A stretch of 64,000 nucleotides of DNA from Clitoria ternatea. Its lineage: Eukaryota; Streptophyta; Magnoliopsida; Fabales; Fabaceae. Position 1 is the first letter of the stretch. Every line of letters begins with the position of its first letter. The notes below the pieces were generated by a model that was not told the origin of the DNA, ran no database searches, and worked only from the letters and a program-made list of their open reading frames with translations. The position numbers and the translations under genes are program-made. The stretch is from contig CM075674.1 in NCBI GenBank assembly GCA_037962975.1, forward strand, positions 35,788,501-35,852,500. The letters are read 5' to 3'. Positions 23,290 through 34,691 of this stretch are shown here, one piece after another.

Positions 23290-25250
23290 AAATCTAGAGC
23301 TTGTTTGGTTCGGTGGGTTCTTCTCCGTTCCGTCGTGTTGAACCGGTTTTTCTCTGTCGGCAGAGCTCCGTTGGCCAGGCTCTCTGTTTGGCAGGCTTTT
23401 CCCTCTTCGTTCCGTCGCCGCTAACAGAGTTGCGTTGCCCATAACGCGCGTTGGGTTGAAGGAGCTCGCACCTCCCTCCACTGAACATCGTTTGGTGAAA
23501 GTCCATAGTACCCCTCCAACGGCTATAAGGCATGCCCCTTCCCTATTCGTCGGATCTCGTGAACCAGACGACCATCTTCTTCTCTGATCTGCAACTGGGA
23601 CCTTCGATCTGAAGAAGAACATCCTCCAACGGCATTGAGGTAATAGAACCCCGATCTATATCTTTCTCTCTCTTCTCTGTCTGGTCTCTCTGGTTTTGGG
23701 GCTGGGGTGAGGTTTCGGGGAAGGGGGTTGTTGTTGGTGGTGGTACGGTGGTGTAGTAGGTTGGGGAAGGGTCGAGTTTGGGCTGGGCTCGGGCTCGGGT
23801 TGGGGGATGGGTTATGTTGGTTGGGGTGGTGGTGCAGGCTGGATGTGAGTGGTGGTGATGGTGGCCTGGATGGACGGTGATGATGATGCTGAGGAGATGA
23901 TGGATGGTGGATGTAATGTGGTGCATCTGTGTGCTTTTGTTGGTGGGTGCACCATAATATTTTTTAGTTTTTGACATTTTTTTAAAATATAATATGTATG
24001 GTTTTGAGTTTTGTATGTTGATTAATAATGTAATCTGTAAATTTGTAGATGTATTAAGTAAGTATTTCTTGAAGGAATATTAGGTTAGGTTATTTAATTT
24101 AGTTTTGTATTTATTAAATGAAATATTTAAATTTAATTATACTTTAGTGTTGAAAACATGGGTATAGAATAATTTTAGCTAGTACGCGTAATTAACGAAC
24201 GATGAATAACAAGTGATAATACGTTAAAAATTGTAAGGGTTTGCGTATATGTGGTAATTTAAGTTACTACGTGTAAAAATAATAATGAGAAATTTACTCT
24301 TGTATTTAAATTACATTCCGTAAATAAGAGGTTCGTAACGAGTTACTGTTACTCATAACAAATTGAAGTTACGATTTGTGTTTGACAACATCTTTTAAAA
24401 AACTCTCAACATTGAAATTTTTTGAAACTTAATTTAGTGATATAAGCAACATGAATGTGATTTAATTTGTTATTAATTTTTATAAAATAATTATAGTATC
24501 AAGTTTTATATAGATGAATTTTGTAAATAGATCTAACTTTTAAAAAATGGTTAAGGCTTAGAATGTAATTTTTATTTTAATGGTTTTGACTCTAGGAATG
24601 TAACTTTCATTTTAATGGTTAAGTGTTAGAATGTAACTTGTTTTATATTAATTAGTGTATAATATATTAATTCATTTATTAAATATGTATTATCAAATTA
24701 AGTACCCTTTTTGGTTTAATACTATACATTTAATTTTTAAATAAATAATTAACGTACCTTATAACCTTTAATATATAAAAAATAAAAAATGGGTTAACGT
24801 CATTTATTAGTTTTACTATAATAAAAACAATCAAATATATTCTTATTTTATAATATATAAAATTAATCACATTAATTAATTGATTTTATTATATATAAAA
24901 ATTTTTAGATTAATTATTCTTTAATATATTCATTCATTTATTAAATATGTATTATTAAATTTAATCCACTTTTTGGTTTTATATTATACGTTTAATATTA
25001 ATATAAACAAATATACACAAATTATATATATTTAAATTATACCCTTTTTAGTAATTTCACCCTCAACTACAATTTCCCAAACCCAACTTTATTACAAACT
25101 AAACAAAATCACTACAACTCAACTCACTTTAACTCAACTGTCAACCAAACAAAACTCCGTTTACAAAACCCCAGTTTTCTAAACTCTATTTACAAAACCC
25201 CAGTTTTCTAAACTCCATCAACTCAACTTTATACCAAACAACCTCCTAAT
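23290..25250 (+). mobile_element. Possible non-autonomous DNA transposon
   Basis: A GC-rich block (23300-23960) in an AT-rich setting, then about 1.2 kb of AT-rich DNA. The left edge reads 'gagcttgtttggttcggtgg'. The right edge reads 'ataccaaacaacctcctaat', roughly its inverse. A near-direct repeat 'aaagctcaacaaca' occurs just outside both edges. The GC-rich part looks like a transcript leader with a possible splice donor 'gag|gtaata' near 23640. Two tandem copies of a roughly 27-base unit ('caaaaccccagttttctaaa') lie at 25155-25215. No transposase is present. The His/Pro/Thr-rich minus-strand frames (23182-23977) look like repeat translations. Boundaries and class are uncertain. Confidence 0.35.
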
Positions 25251-26120
25251 AAGTAACAACAACTAAATAGCCTAAATTAATCTAACAAGCAAGCAAAGCT
25301 CAACAACAGGACAAGATGTGGCTAGAGACATCCATTCCAATTGCTTAAATTAGCCACGTGGAGGGCATCCATCCCTAAAAAAACTTATATGATATATGCC
25401 CTCAATTCGCTAAGGCCCCTTTTCCTTCTCCTATAGTTAGGGGATTAAACCTTGTTTCACTTAAATTTTGATATATCAATATTTTAACATGTTGACTATT
25501 TATGAATGACTGGTTTAACCGATTGTTAAGCGTAGTAAATTGAAGGCTTTAATGCACTGGCCTCCTAGCCATATATCAACTGAATTTATGTCACATGTAT
25601 TAGTCTCTAGCTATGTGTCAACTCAATGTATGCGACATATTTTTTCAAGTCATCATTTTTGTTTAGATTCTAAGATAACATCTGAAGCGTTCGATTTGAG
25701 TAGGAGATAGAAGAAGAGTCTCACCATTAGGTTACATTTACGAGATGTAATATAAACATATATTGTTATATTATATTCGTAAAATGTATATCCATTAATA
25801 TAATTTATGCATATCCATTAATATAGTTTATTTGCAAAATAAATATTCATTAATTTTAATTTTTATACTAAATGAAAAAAATAAAAAAGTTTATTTCGTA
25901 GAAAGATTTTGTTAACGGATATACATTCTACAGATATAATATAATTATATATAGTTACGTTATATTTTTAAAATGTATCAAGTAGTTTAGTGGTGAGGCT
26001 ATTCGTTTTTCTCCAATGTGTTATAAAATCAAACCTTATCATATTCAAATTTTGACATATAAAATATTTTAATACGTTTATCGCACAAAAGTTTTTCTCC
26101 TTTCATTCACTTAAACACAC
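25251..26120. other. GDSL-A upstream region
   Basis: Non-coding sequence before GDSL-A. A degenerate A-box-like 'tagtttagtggtgaggc' lies at 25984-26000 without a convincing B box. The last 150 bases resemble the region upstream of GDSL-B, so the proximal promoter was duplicated with the gene. Confidence 0.5.
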
Positions 26121-26129
26121 TATATATAT
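26121..26129 (+). promoter_or_regulatory. GDSL-A TATA box
   Basis: 'tatatatat' about 90 bases before the ATG at 26212. The same element occurs at the same relative place upstream of GDSL-B, which supports it as the core promoter. Confidence 0.6.
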
Positions 26130-26211
26130 CTTCACTTCTCTCGACATTTTAAACTCATCTTTCATTCTCTTCTACCTATTTTCCTCACTTCAAATACAAA
26201 GCTCATTGATC

Positions 26212-28455
26212 ATGGATTCACACAAGCAATTATTTTCCCTCTTATGTCTTCCCCTTATGCTTTTATTTCTCTCAGGTATAATTATGATTACCACTGTAAC
26301 TTAAGTACTTAACAAATCTTAATAAAAAACCGGAACCTTAATTTAACTTTTTTTAATTTGGATTTTCTCTGGTGCACTTTGAAAGAGAACTTTAACATAC
26401 ATGAGTTTTCGAGATTTGCGTAAACAAATTTTATTTTATTGCCATGTTCTATTACAGGAGAAATGGGGTTGCAAGTTGAGGGTAGTTTGCATTCTGGTTA
26501 TCCTTCGAAAAAACTGTTCGTTTTCGGAGACTCCTATGTTGATACCGGCAACACGAGAAAAGATGTTGGTCCCTGGATGCAACCTTATGGCATCACTTTT
26601 CCCGGAAAACCCACCGGAAGATTCTCCGACGGTCTAATTTTAACTGATTTCCTTGGTACGTTTCTCTCTAACCGTTAATCAACCCAAACAATTAACTTTC
26701 TTAGGATCTAGAATAACGATAAAGAAAAACGAGGAGAAAAGTAAACGCTTCATGAAACTGTTTCTTTGTTTTAACATCCATGTTGGTGTAGTAGACAAGT
26801 GGAAAATTACGTTAAAATTATAAAAGCAGATTAATGATGCAAAATATTATATAATTTTTATAAGTTTATAATTCCTTAATCCATGTTGAGTTAGCATTTA
26901 CCGTTATAAGCAAAGTCAAGTAAAGTCATCACAAAAACAAATTAAGAATTGAAGATTTGGTAAGGGTGGCTTGCCACTTTATCTGTCTTGTGCTATTGTC
27001 TATAAGATTTGCTATATATGATATTGCTACATTATCGTATGGGAATAAACTAAAGCTAAGCTATACATTATTGTGTTTCTAGATTTAGACAATGTTCATT
27101 AATATATATGTATATATATATAAATGTTTCACGTTGCGCGTTTACGTAAAAACTAATTGTGTGTTAATCTTTAGTTGGTAGTAAATTATAATTTTTGATT
27201 CGATCACATGGAAATACCATTCTTTGCCTTTTATAACGTGTTTTAGTTAATGCTAGATCTAGAAATGCTTAATTAACAAAACTACACGTGGCGCAGCTAA
27301 GTATTTGGGACTGAAATCACCACTTCCCTACCAATTTAGGAATGTGATTCCAACAGATTCGAAATACGGGATGAATTTTGCATTTGGTGGTACGGGTGTG
27401 TTCAACACATCTTCTTCATACCCAAATATGACAACCCAAATTGATTTCTTCACGCAACTGATCCAAGAAAAAGTGTACACTGCCTCAGATCTCAGCAACG
27501 CAGTGGCCCTTGTCTCCGTCGCTGGAAATGATTACTACCAGTTCTTGGCCACAAATGGTTTAAATATTATAGTAAGTAAGCTTTAATAATATATAATCTA
27601 TATTTCTAGTTAAGAGTTTTTTTTTTCTCAATCTGTTTAGATAAGTATTTTTAAAATGTAAATTTGAATTTGAAATTAATTATTAAGAAATTTTGTCAAA
27701 AAAGTACAAAGCCATGATAGTAAAAAATAATTTAAAATTTTTAACCTATATATTGCATGTAATTAGTAACGTATATAAAGCTGCTATTAAAAGTCTAAGA
27801 TCAGTTTATTGAACCAAACCGTGGCCAAAAATATATTTTTGGTCAGGAGTATAATGAAAGTTATGAGTCTTAGTAACTTATAGTTATTCATATTCATTTC
27901 AGTACTATACTAAATTTTCGTTCTCTTGATTGAATATGTAGAAACTTCCAGCTTTCATGACGTCAGTGATTAATCAAACCGCCATAAATTTAATTCGGAT
28001 CCAAAAATTGGGAGTGAAAAAAATCGTTGTGGATGCTTTACAACCCCTTGGGTGTGTACCACAAATCACAGCAGTATCCTTGTACCAAGAATGCAACAGC
28101 CGCTTCAACATGCTCGTGACTCAAAAACAAGTTATTGAACCAAACCGTGACCAAGTTGAACCAAGAAACCAATAACTCCACATTCATAGTTCTCAACCTT
28201 TTCGACAGTTTCATGTCAATGGTGAACGACCCATCTAGTCATAATCTCAAGGACCCTCTTAAGCCATGTTGCGCTGGAATAAGCAGCGGGTATTCTTGCG
28301 GGAGTGTGGACGAGCACAATGTGAAGAAATACACTGTTTGTGAAAATACCAAAACATCTTTCTTTTGGGATCTTTACCACCCAACTCAAGCTGGTTGGGA
28401 TGCTGTGTACAACAATTTGCAAAACACAAGTGCTCTCCGCCAACTTCGATACTAG
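26212..28455 (+). pseudogene. GDSL esterase/lipase copy A, frameshifted
   Basis: Four-exon gene of the plant GDSL esterase/lipase family (SGNH hydrolases acting on esters, normally secreted). Exons are 26212-26275, 26458-26655, 27297-27571 and 27942-28455, with GT/AG borders matching GDSL-B. Exon 1 encodes a hydrophobic signal peptide. Exon 2 holds block I 'LFVFGDSYVDTGN', where the nucleophile Ser sits in GDSY. Exon 3 holds block II 'NFAFGGTGVF' and block III 'VAGNDY'. Exon 4 holds block V 'DLYHPTQAGWD' with the Asp-His pair. Compared with copy B, two bases are missing in exon 4 at about 28115-28125. The frame therefore ends at 28175 after about 256 residues and loses the catalytic Asp/His. 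Otherwise the coding sequence stays very similar to B, so inactivation looks recent. A sequencing error is the alternative. Confidence 0.85.
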
Positions 28456-28639
28456 AGACCTACAAATATAGTTTGTTAATTTATCCTCAAATTTCTGATA
28501 TGTTGGTTTGTATTTATTCCGAATGCTTTCTCTCTTGATTATCTGGGTGCAATATTTGTTCTTTTCATTGTGGAAACAAAATTGTATGATTTTCATTTAT
28601 AAATTAATGGAAACATTTCATTTTAAGTACTCCTTCTAA

Positions 28640-28765
28640 TTTATTTATATACACTACGACAAAAATTAACCGTATTTCAACGTCATACAAGCTAACAGTA
28701 AATGGATATGCACTGAAGCTTTTGGTCAATGGATCTGCCAACATACTCTGATGATATATATTAGG
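28640..28765 (-). pseudogene. Copia C-terminal tail relic near GDSL-A
   Basis: Reverse complement carries 'tatgttggcagatccattga' and 'atatccatttactgttagct', matching 21645-21710 of the copia relic and 48610-48690 beside GDSL-B. It was therefore part of the segment shared by the GDSL units before they were duplicated. Confidence 0.7.
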
Positions 28766-28782
28766 TGATCTCTGATGACGAT

Positions 28783-29830
28783 TTTAGGCGATCTATTAAA
28801 TTGCAATTATTTAAAAAGTTAGTTTAATTAATATATTAAATTATTTAAAAATACATTCCATTTTAATTGTACGGTGACAGAAAAGTTCTATACTCTTTTC
28901 AAAACAAATCTAAATTCTCGTAATTAATTAAGTTTTCAAAAATTTAAAATTAATTGTACAATTAGTTAATTTTAATCAATTATTTATTATTTTTATAAAT
29001 AACAGTTTTTCTTTCTTTCTTTTCATGTCACTTCTCACATGAATAAGTTTATTTTTTTATTTCATTTTTTTTCTTATTTCCTTTTCTTTTCTCGCACTTT
29101 CTTTCTTTTACTTTATTGCCGTTAAACATAGTATGAGAGTAGTGAAATTTTTTAACTCTGATTAAGTAAGTTAGAAATTTATGCAGGAGTATCCACGTGA
29201 TTTGCATGGGTTACACCGTACACTTTTCAATTTGGATGGAATCAACAACACAACATTTTTTTCAGTAGATAATTATGAAAATTTCATGGCCTGCCATCCA
29301 AATGTATTTTATTTGAAAATTTTTGAATTATGAAAACTTAGAATATTATTTATGTTTATATCAAATGTAATTTAAGATAGATAAAAATTTAAAAAACTAT
29401 TTTCGATAACTGAAATCCATTTTGAACCCAAATTCGTTGACATTATTAAATATGCACCAATTAATCTTAAATAATGATAAAGACTAATTTCCCATTTTTC
29501 TATTCTTTTTTTAATTAATTTCCTGTTTTCGTTGGGAGGTAATACTTAATATTTAGTCATAGTTTAATTGGATCTGATGATTATGGCACCTAAATTTGAA
29601 TAATAATAATAAAAGAAAATCTTTAATTTTTAGAGTTCATTTTTTTATGTATAAAATTTGATATTTTATACATAACTTGAGCTATAAAACTGTGGTCGAG
29701 ATGAATCTAGTGAGTAGGGTTGGGTATAGGGTCAGCCCACCCCGCAACGGGCTGACTCACAAAATCTACTTTCTAAATGGGTTGATATTTTTGAGCCTAG
29801 GTCAGGACCACAAACCCATGGGCTTGGTGG
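28783..29830 (-). repeat. Roughly 1-kb repeat R, right inverted copy of GDSL-A unit
   Basis: Reverse-complement partner of 21885-22975, with its inner edge ('gatcgcctaaaat' on the minus strand) facing the gene as in the left copy. Outer part has 'cccaccccgcaacgggctga', the counterpart of the GC-rich edge on the left. The two arms differ by scattered substitutions and short indels. Confidence 0.8.
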
Positions 29831-29839
29831 AACGGGTTA

Positions 29840-30350
29840 TGGGTTAGTTTAAGGTGAGGATTTGGGTTGCGGTGGTTTCAAGAGGGAATGAGTTGTTGTT
29901 GGAGAGTGGTGATGGAGGTTTGAGGTTGTTAGTTTGGTGAAGATGGTGGTGTAGGAATTGATGATGGTTTGGGTTGTTGTTGGTAGTAATGGGGTTGTTG
30001 GTTTGGTGGAGGATATGATGATTTTGGGGTTATGAATCGTGAAGGTTGAAGGTTAGTGAAGTGAGTGATGTTGGTGGTAATGAGTTTTTGTTGGTATCAA
30101 GGAGATGATGATGGAGGTGGTGGTTGTTGTTGGTGATGAAGTGAGTGATGTTGGAAATGGTGGGTTTTTGTTAGTGATAAAGATTATGGTGGGAGGTGGT
30201 GGGTTGTTGTTATAATGGTGAAGGAGATGATGTTGGAGGTGATGAGTTATAGTTGGTGATGAAACAAGTGATGTTGGAGATGATGTTGTAGGTAGTGAGT
30301 TGTTGGTGATGAACTGGGTGATGGTGGAGGTGATGGAAGATGTTGGGGAC
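29840..30350. repeat. G/T-rich degenerate minisatellite
   Basis: About 500 bases of irregular repeats built from 'gtgatgttgg', 'ggtggtgggttgttgtt' and 'gatgatgatggagg' units with almost no C on the plus strand. The opposite-strand frame at 30210-30431 (His/Pro/Thr-rich) is a by-product of this composition. Confidence 0.7.
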
Positions 30351-31166
30351 GAAAAACTGTGTTTGCTTTTTTTTGAATTGCAAATGACTTGGTTCTATAT
30401 CTCTTAATTGATGTAAAATTGTCCCTTGCATTTTCTGATTGTAGTCCTTATATTGGTGCTTATAAGGTGTTTATAAAAATATGTCATTGCCACTTCCATG
30501 TTCCATTTTCAAATTCAAAGTTTCTCCAATTTTCATTAATTGCATTTGTCATTTTGGTTCTTCTTGGTCTGAAATATTTTTAGGAGAAAACTTTACCATT
30601 TGATTCTCTAGGAATTGTTACTTTCAATTTCCCATATCATACACTGTGAATTCTTTGTGGGAAACAAGGCTCCCTCCATTTCATTATTTTAACAAGAGGA
30701 AACAAAAATGTTTGGAAAGGGAATTAGAAAAAAATAGTGTATGTATTTTATTTATTTATTTATTTTCAAAAAGAAAATAAAACAAAAAAACAAAACCCAT
30801 CTTTCTTTATCATTATTTTTATTTTTATTATTTATTATGTTGTATCGAAATAAACGGTGTCCGAATAGAAAAAATGTTTACAACATAACATGTAGTCATC
30901 ATCAACATTAACCCTAACTTGTCTAGTATGATTACCATCATCATGCGCTCTATTATTATAATTAATGATCACCGTCAATCATCAACATCATGTAAATTAT
31001 TCATTCTTATCAACATATATCATTCCATTATCAAAAACATCAATTTTACATCATTTATATCGCTCAAACCATCATTCATATTACATTAACAACATCATTT
31101 ATCAAGCTAACATCAACAATATCAATTTAATCTTCATTATCTCAGTCATCTCATTCTTAGCAATTC
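30351..31166. other. Intergenic DNA, no gene
   Basis: AT-rich DNA that ends in an 'atcatcatcaacatt'-type low-complexity stretch. The same style of sequence continues beyond the CACTA element at 46356-46500, as expected if that element was inserted into it. The 140-residue frame at 30965-31387 runs across the transposon end and is not a gene. Confidence 0.6.
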
Positions 31167-31189
31167 ACCCACTAGTGGAAAAAATGGAT

Positions 31190-31680
31190 ATAATCACGGT
31201 TAAAAATAGCCTTTATTCACGGTTGAAGAACCGTGGTTGTTGCAGCCGTGGTAGTAGATGGGGGCCTTTAACCACGGTTAACAACCGTGGAAATAAATCA
31301 CATCTGACCACGGTTAAGAACAACCGTGAGTATAACTTACTATTTATATTCACGGTTATCGAGCATAACCGTGAATATAAGAACTAAAAGGTTTCAGTTA
31401 CAAACTACTTATATTCACGGTTATGCTAGTAACGGTGGATAAAAAGTATCTATATTCACGGTTGTCGAGTATAACCGTGAATATAGATTCTATTTATCCA
31501 CGGGTGTCCATCATAACTGTGAATATAAGTACTAAAAGGTTTCAGTTACAAACTACTTATATTCACGGTTATGCTAGTAACCGTGGATAAAAAGTATATA
31601 TATCCACGATTATGGTAGTAACCGTGGATAAATATGGTCTATATTCACGGTTGTTACCATAATCGTGAATAAATACTGAG
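31190..31680. repeat. CACTA-1 left subterminal hairpin repeats
   Basis: About seven units in which 'tattcacggtt' and its inverse 'aaccgtgaatata' face each other across 5-10 bases, for example around 31350-31378 and 31456-31484. A minor variant reads 'tatccacg'. The right arm has matching units. Confidence 0.88.
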
Positions 31681-31930
31681 GTTTTTTTTTTAATATGGTT
31701 TCTGTTTTATCGTTTCCCAAACCTGCATTCAGACAACCAGTACAGTATACAATATCCCACCATATCCTGCAACACTATATAAAAAGAATGGTATGTATAT
31801 AACAATTTATTTTCTATATCAATTCATAACCTAAAAAATGAAAGTATATACAGTTAAGTTGAATGTAATCTAATAAAAGTAAACCCTAAATCCTACTAGA
31901 TACATATATAAAAGAATAAAGATCCTATAT

Positions 31931-33405
31931 CTAGCTTGGTCTAACTTCAATGAAGTGTGAAGCCCATTGCTTTCTAACATCATCTACAAGTTCCTTTGGG
32001 AAATATGACCGGTCCTTAAAGTACTGCAAACAATGCACAAAACAATTAGAACAAAAGCTTTATTTATTACATGAAATTGATGAAATTGGTAGAAAAGTAG
32101 TCCAAATGATGAGACTTACATTTGTCCATCCATCTACTAAATGTTGTTGGACAATGGTCAGCATAGTATGCATGACGAAATAGCCACACTCGAAGGTACC
32201 GTTCTGCTTGTAAGACTACAATAGACATATAGTATAGAATAAGTGAATTCGCAACTTAAAAAATATGTATTGAAGATTTGAATGAATACGATTGACTTAC
32301 TTTTGGGTGCACCCATGCAACTTTTCTTCCGTTGGACTTGCTTCAAGTCAGTAGATTGTATCCAACCACCGCCCTACGTCAAACAAAACACAAGATAAGT
32401 TAGAATCGTATAGTTCTAAAAATGATATAATCGAATTTGTACTTATTTTTTAGGGATTAACTTACCGGTCTACTATATCTTTCAGGTCTTGTGGAACTGT
32501 CCGATGCAAAGTATCAAAGTACAGAGCAAGATAGTCCTTCGGACAGATCACCAAAAGCGTCCAGTGAGCGCTGCAGTTACCAGTGATAAGTGAGACTTCA
32601 AAATGCAAAAATTCATGACAATAATTATGGAATAAAATATTACCCTTTATGATAGGGGCCCATGTATACAGGCTTCCCAGACTCATACATCCAATTTTGG
32701 ATGTATGCCTGGGTGTCCTGCGGGGTGTTTCCTTGTTTCGGTATGAGAGAGGGCTCTAAGAAACCATAAGTTCCTTGTAAACCCAACTCCACACAGAGTT
32801 TTGCCAGAAACCTAAACAAGTTAAGACATGGTTAGCGACAAATAACTTGTATAATGAAAAAACTGGACAAAAAATGATATACTTACAGCTCCTACAACTG
32901 AATGATGGAGGCGTTCAGCATCGACGTCCCCGAAATAATGTCACACATGTCAGAATGTGTAACGTAAAGTGAAAACTCACTTGGACGGCTGAACACTAGT
33001 GGCTGCCATGGGACCTGAACAGTGTCCTCTCCTTGCTCATACCCGATGCGCCATAGCATCCGGATGGGATCCTTGGCCGGGTCTGGCTTCTTCAATGTCT
33101 GTTCCTGTTGAAAATTTGACAACCATCACATTTTGTACCATAATTGACTATATAACAAAATTAGTTAGTGTTTAGGGTTTTTACCTGTCATATCCAACAC
33201 GTATAACTACGCAGAAAACCGTCACACAATAGATGCTCTCGCACCTCTTCCAAGTCTAACCGACGCAGGTTCAAGCATCTCACACAAAGGTAAAAATACT
33301 TTCCATTCACCTCCACTGCATTCCTCGCTACGAATTCTATAAATGATTCAACTCCCCCTCGTACTCTAGACTTAGGCGTGATGCAGTTATCCAACTCCGA
33401 TCCAT
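31931..33405 (-). pseudogene. TAD-Ulp1 protease-like CACTA gene, decayed
   Basis: Minus-strand split gene starting at the ATG at 33405. The first exon (33405-33185) is a transposase-associated domain: 'MDRSWITASRLSLEYE', then after a frameshift 'GGVESFIEFVARN' and 'REHLLCDGFLRSYTCW'. Further exons are 33104-32887, 32811-32644, 32570-32466, 32373-32301, 32215-32120 and 32023-31931, and phases agree at most joins. The C-terminal part matches C48 (Ulp1-type) cysteine peptidases: His in 'AHWTLLVICP', Asp in 'ALYFDTLHR', Cys in 'QNGTFECGYFVMHTM'. Such proteases cleave SUMO-type modifiers, and Ulp1-like genes are common passengers of plant transposons. In-frame stops at about 33190, 32892-32894 (TAG) and 32343-32345 (TGA), plus the exon-1 frameshift, make it a pseudogene. 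Confidence 0.8.
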
Positions 33406-34691
33406 GCCAACTGTTTACAAGGTGCTATGATCAACCTCACTTTTTCTTCAAAGGTGGTGGTCCTATACCCATTCAGGATGACAATTGTTTTTATACGTCA
33501 TTCATATATACAGGTTATGAGTTATTCTAAAATTTGATGAAATTTTGGCAGCATTTCGCATTGGTCTCTAAGTACACAAAATGAGAGTGGTCAAATCAAA
33601 TTCAACCACAACCAAATATGCACCCAGAGAACAACACAAAATGCAAGTTACCGAAAGTTTATCAAATTTTAAGATAACTCCTAAATTGTACATACTAACA
33701 ATGACGTATAAAAAATAATTGTTCATCCCAAACTGTCCAAACGGACAATTCAAGATTCAACACAAACGATGACATTAATTAATTTAATGACCATTTGTGT
33801 CGAATCTCAAACGGGGAACTACGGTTTACTCATATGCACAACAACTTTCATACTAGTTAACTAGTATGAGCCTACGAGTCTATAATATTGAAAACCACAT
33901 ACATACAATAGACAGAAATAACATTATATACGAGCAACCAACAAGCAATAACATTATATAAGTGAAATGTAACTTTTGATTACAGTAGCAATAACATTAC
34001 TATATGGAGGCAAGATTACAACAAACTTGTCCCTCAAATATTAATCAATTGTACAGATTATTTAATAGTTTCAAGTAGTTATTTCTAGAGTAAGGCTCTA
34101 CATCTATATGTGTTTGATGATTTTCTTTTCTAATGTTTAATTCTGATCCAATAGTATTTATTTATTTTTTTATGTAGGACTGAACTCACCATTTTTTTAA
34201 ATCTGAAGGGGATACAAAGATTATTCAGTAGTTTGTTTCCCTATACACTAAGGTCATTTATTTCTAATTTGATAGCCTAAAGCTTCTTATTTTATTCTTA
34301 TTCTATCCATTGAACTCACCATTGAAGGAAATTAAGTCTTCAAAAAACATTAATCTTACCTAAACTAAGTTGAACACTTTTCAGGTCCCATATAACTAAT
34401 GTCACAGGCAATGAAAACACAATGACAATGAAAGAAATGAAAATAGAGACACAGGCAATGACACAGGAAATGACACAGGCAATCACACAGGAAATGAAAA
34501 AAATGAAAGAAAATTAAGCACAACAATGAAAACAGAGGCAATGACACAGGCAATGTCACAGGCAATAAGCAGAGACAGAGTTTAGCTTCAACAATGAAAA
34601 CACAAACTCAGAGACCTATATTCGTTCATGTTCGACTACACACAAACAGAGAGACAAGCTTTCCAGACAATGGTGATAAAGCATAACAACG
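33406..34691. other. CACTA-1 internal non-coding DNA with short repeats
   Basis: No coding-like frame apart from the gene start on the left. At 34395-34570 there is a minisatellite of 'acacaggcaatg'/'acacaggaaatg' units about 12 bases long. The 66-residue Cys/Leu-rich minus-strand frame there is its translation. Confidence 0.6.

Noticed and set aside
23182..23977. Two minus-strand frames of 144-146 residues
   Set aside because: His/Pro/Thr-rich low complexity from a G/T-rich block; they overlap each other in different frames and show no domain.
25984..26040. Second tRNA-like promoter near GDSL-A
   Set aside because: Only the A-box-like word is present; no acceptable B box at the right distance.
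21885..29830. Repeat R copies as LTRs of a retrotransposon
   Set aside because: They are inverted, not direct, and have no primer site or purine tract beside them.
33188..33394. Independent small gene
   Set aside because: It is the transposase-associated-domain exon of the TAD-Ulp1 pseudogene after a frameshift.
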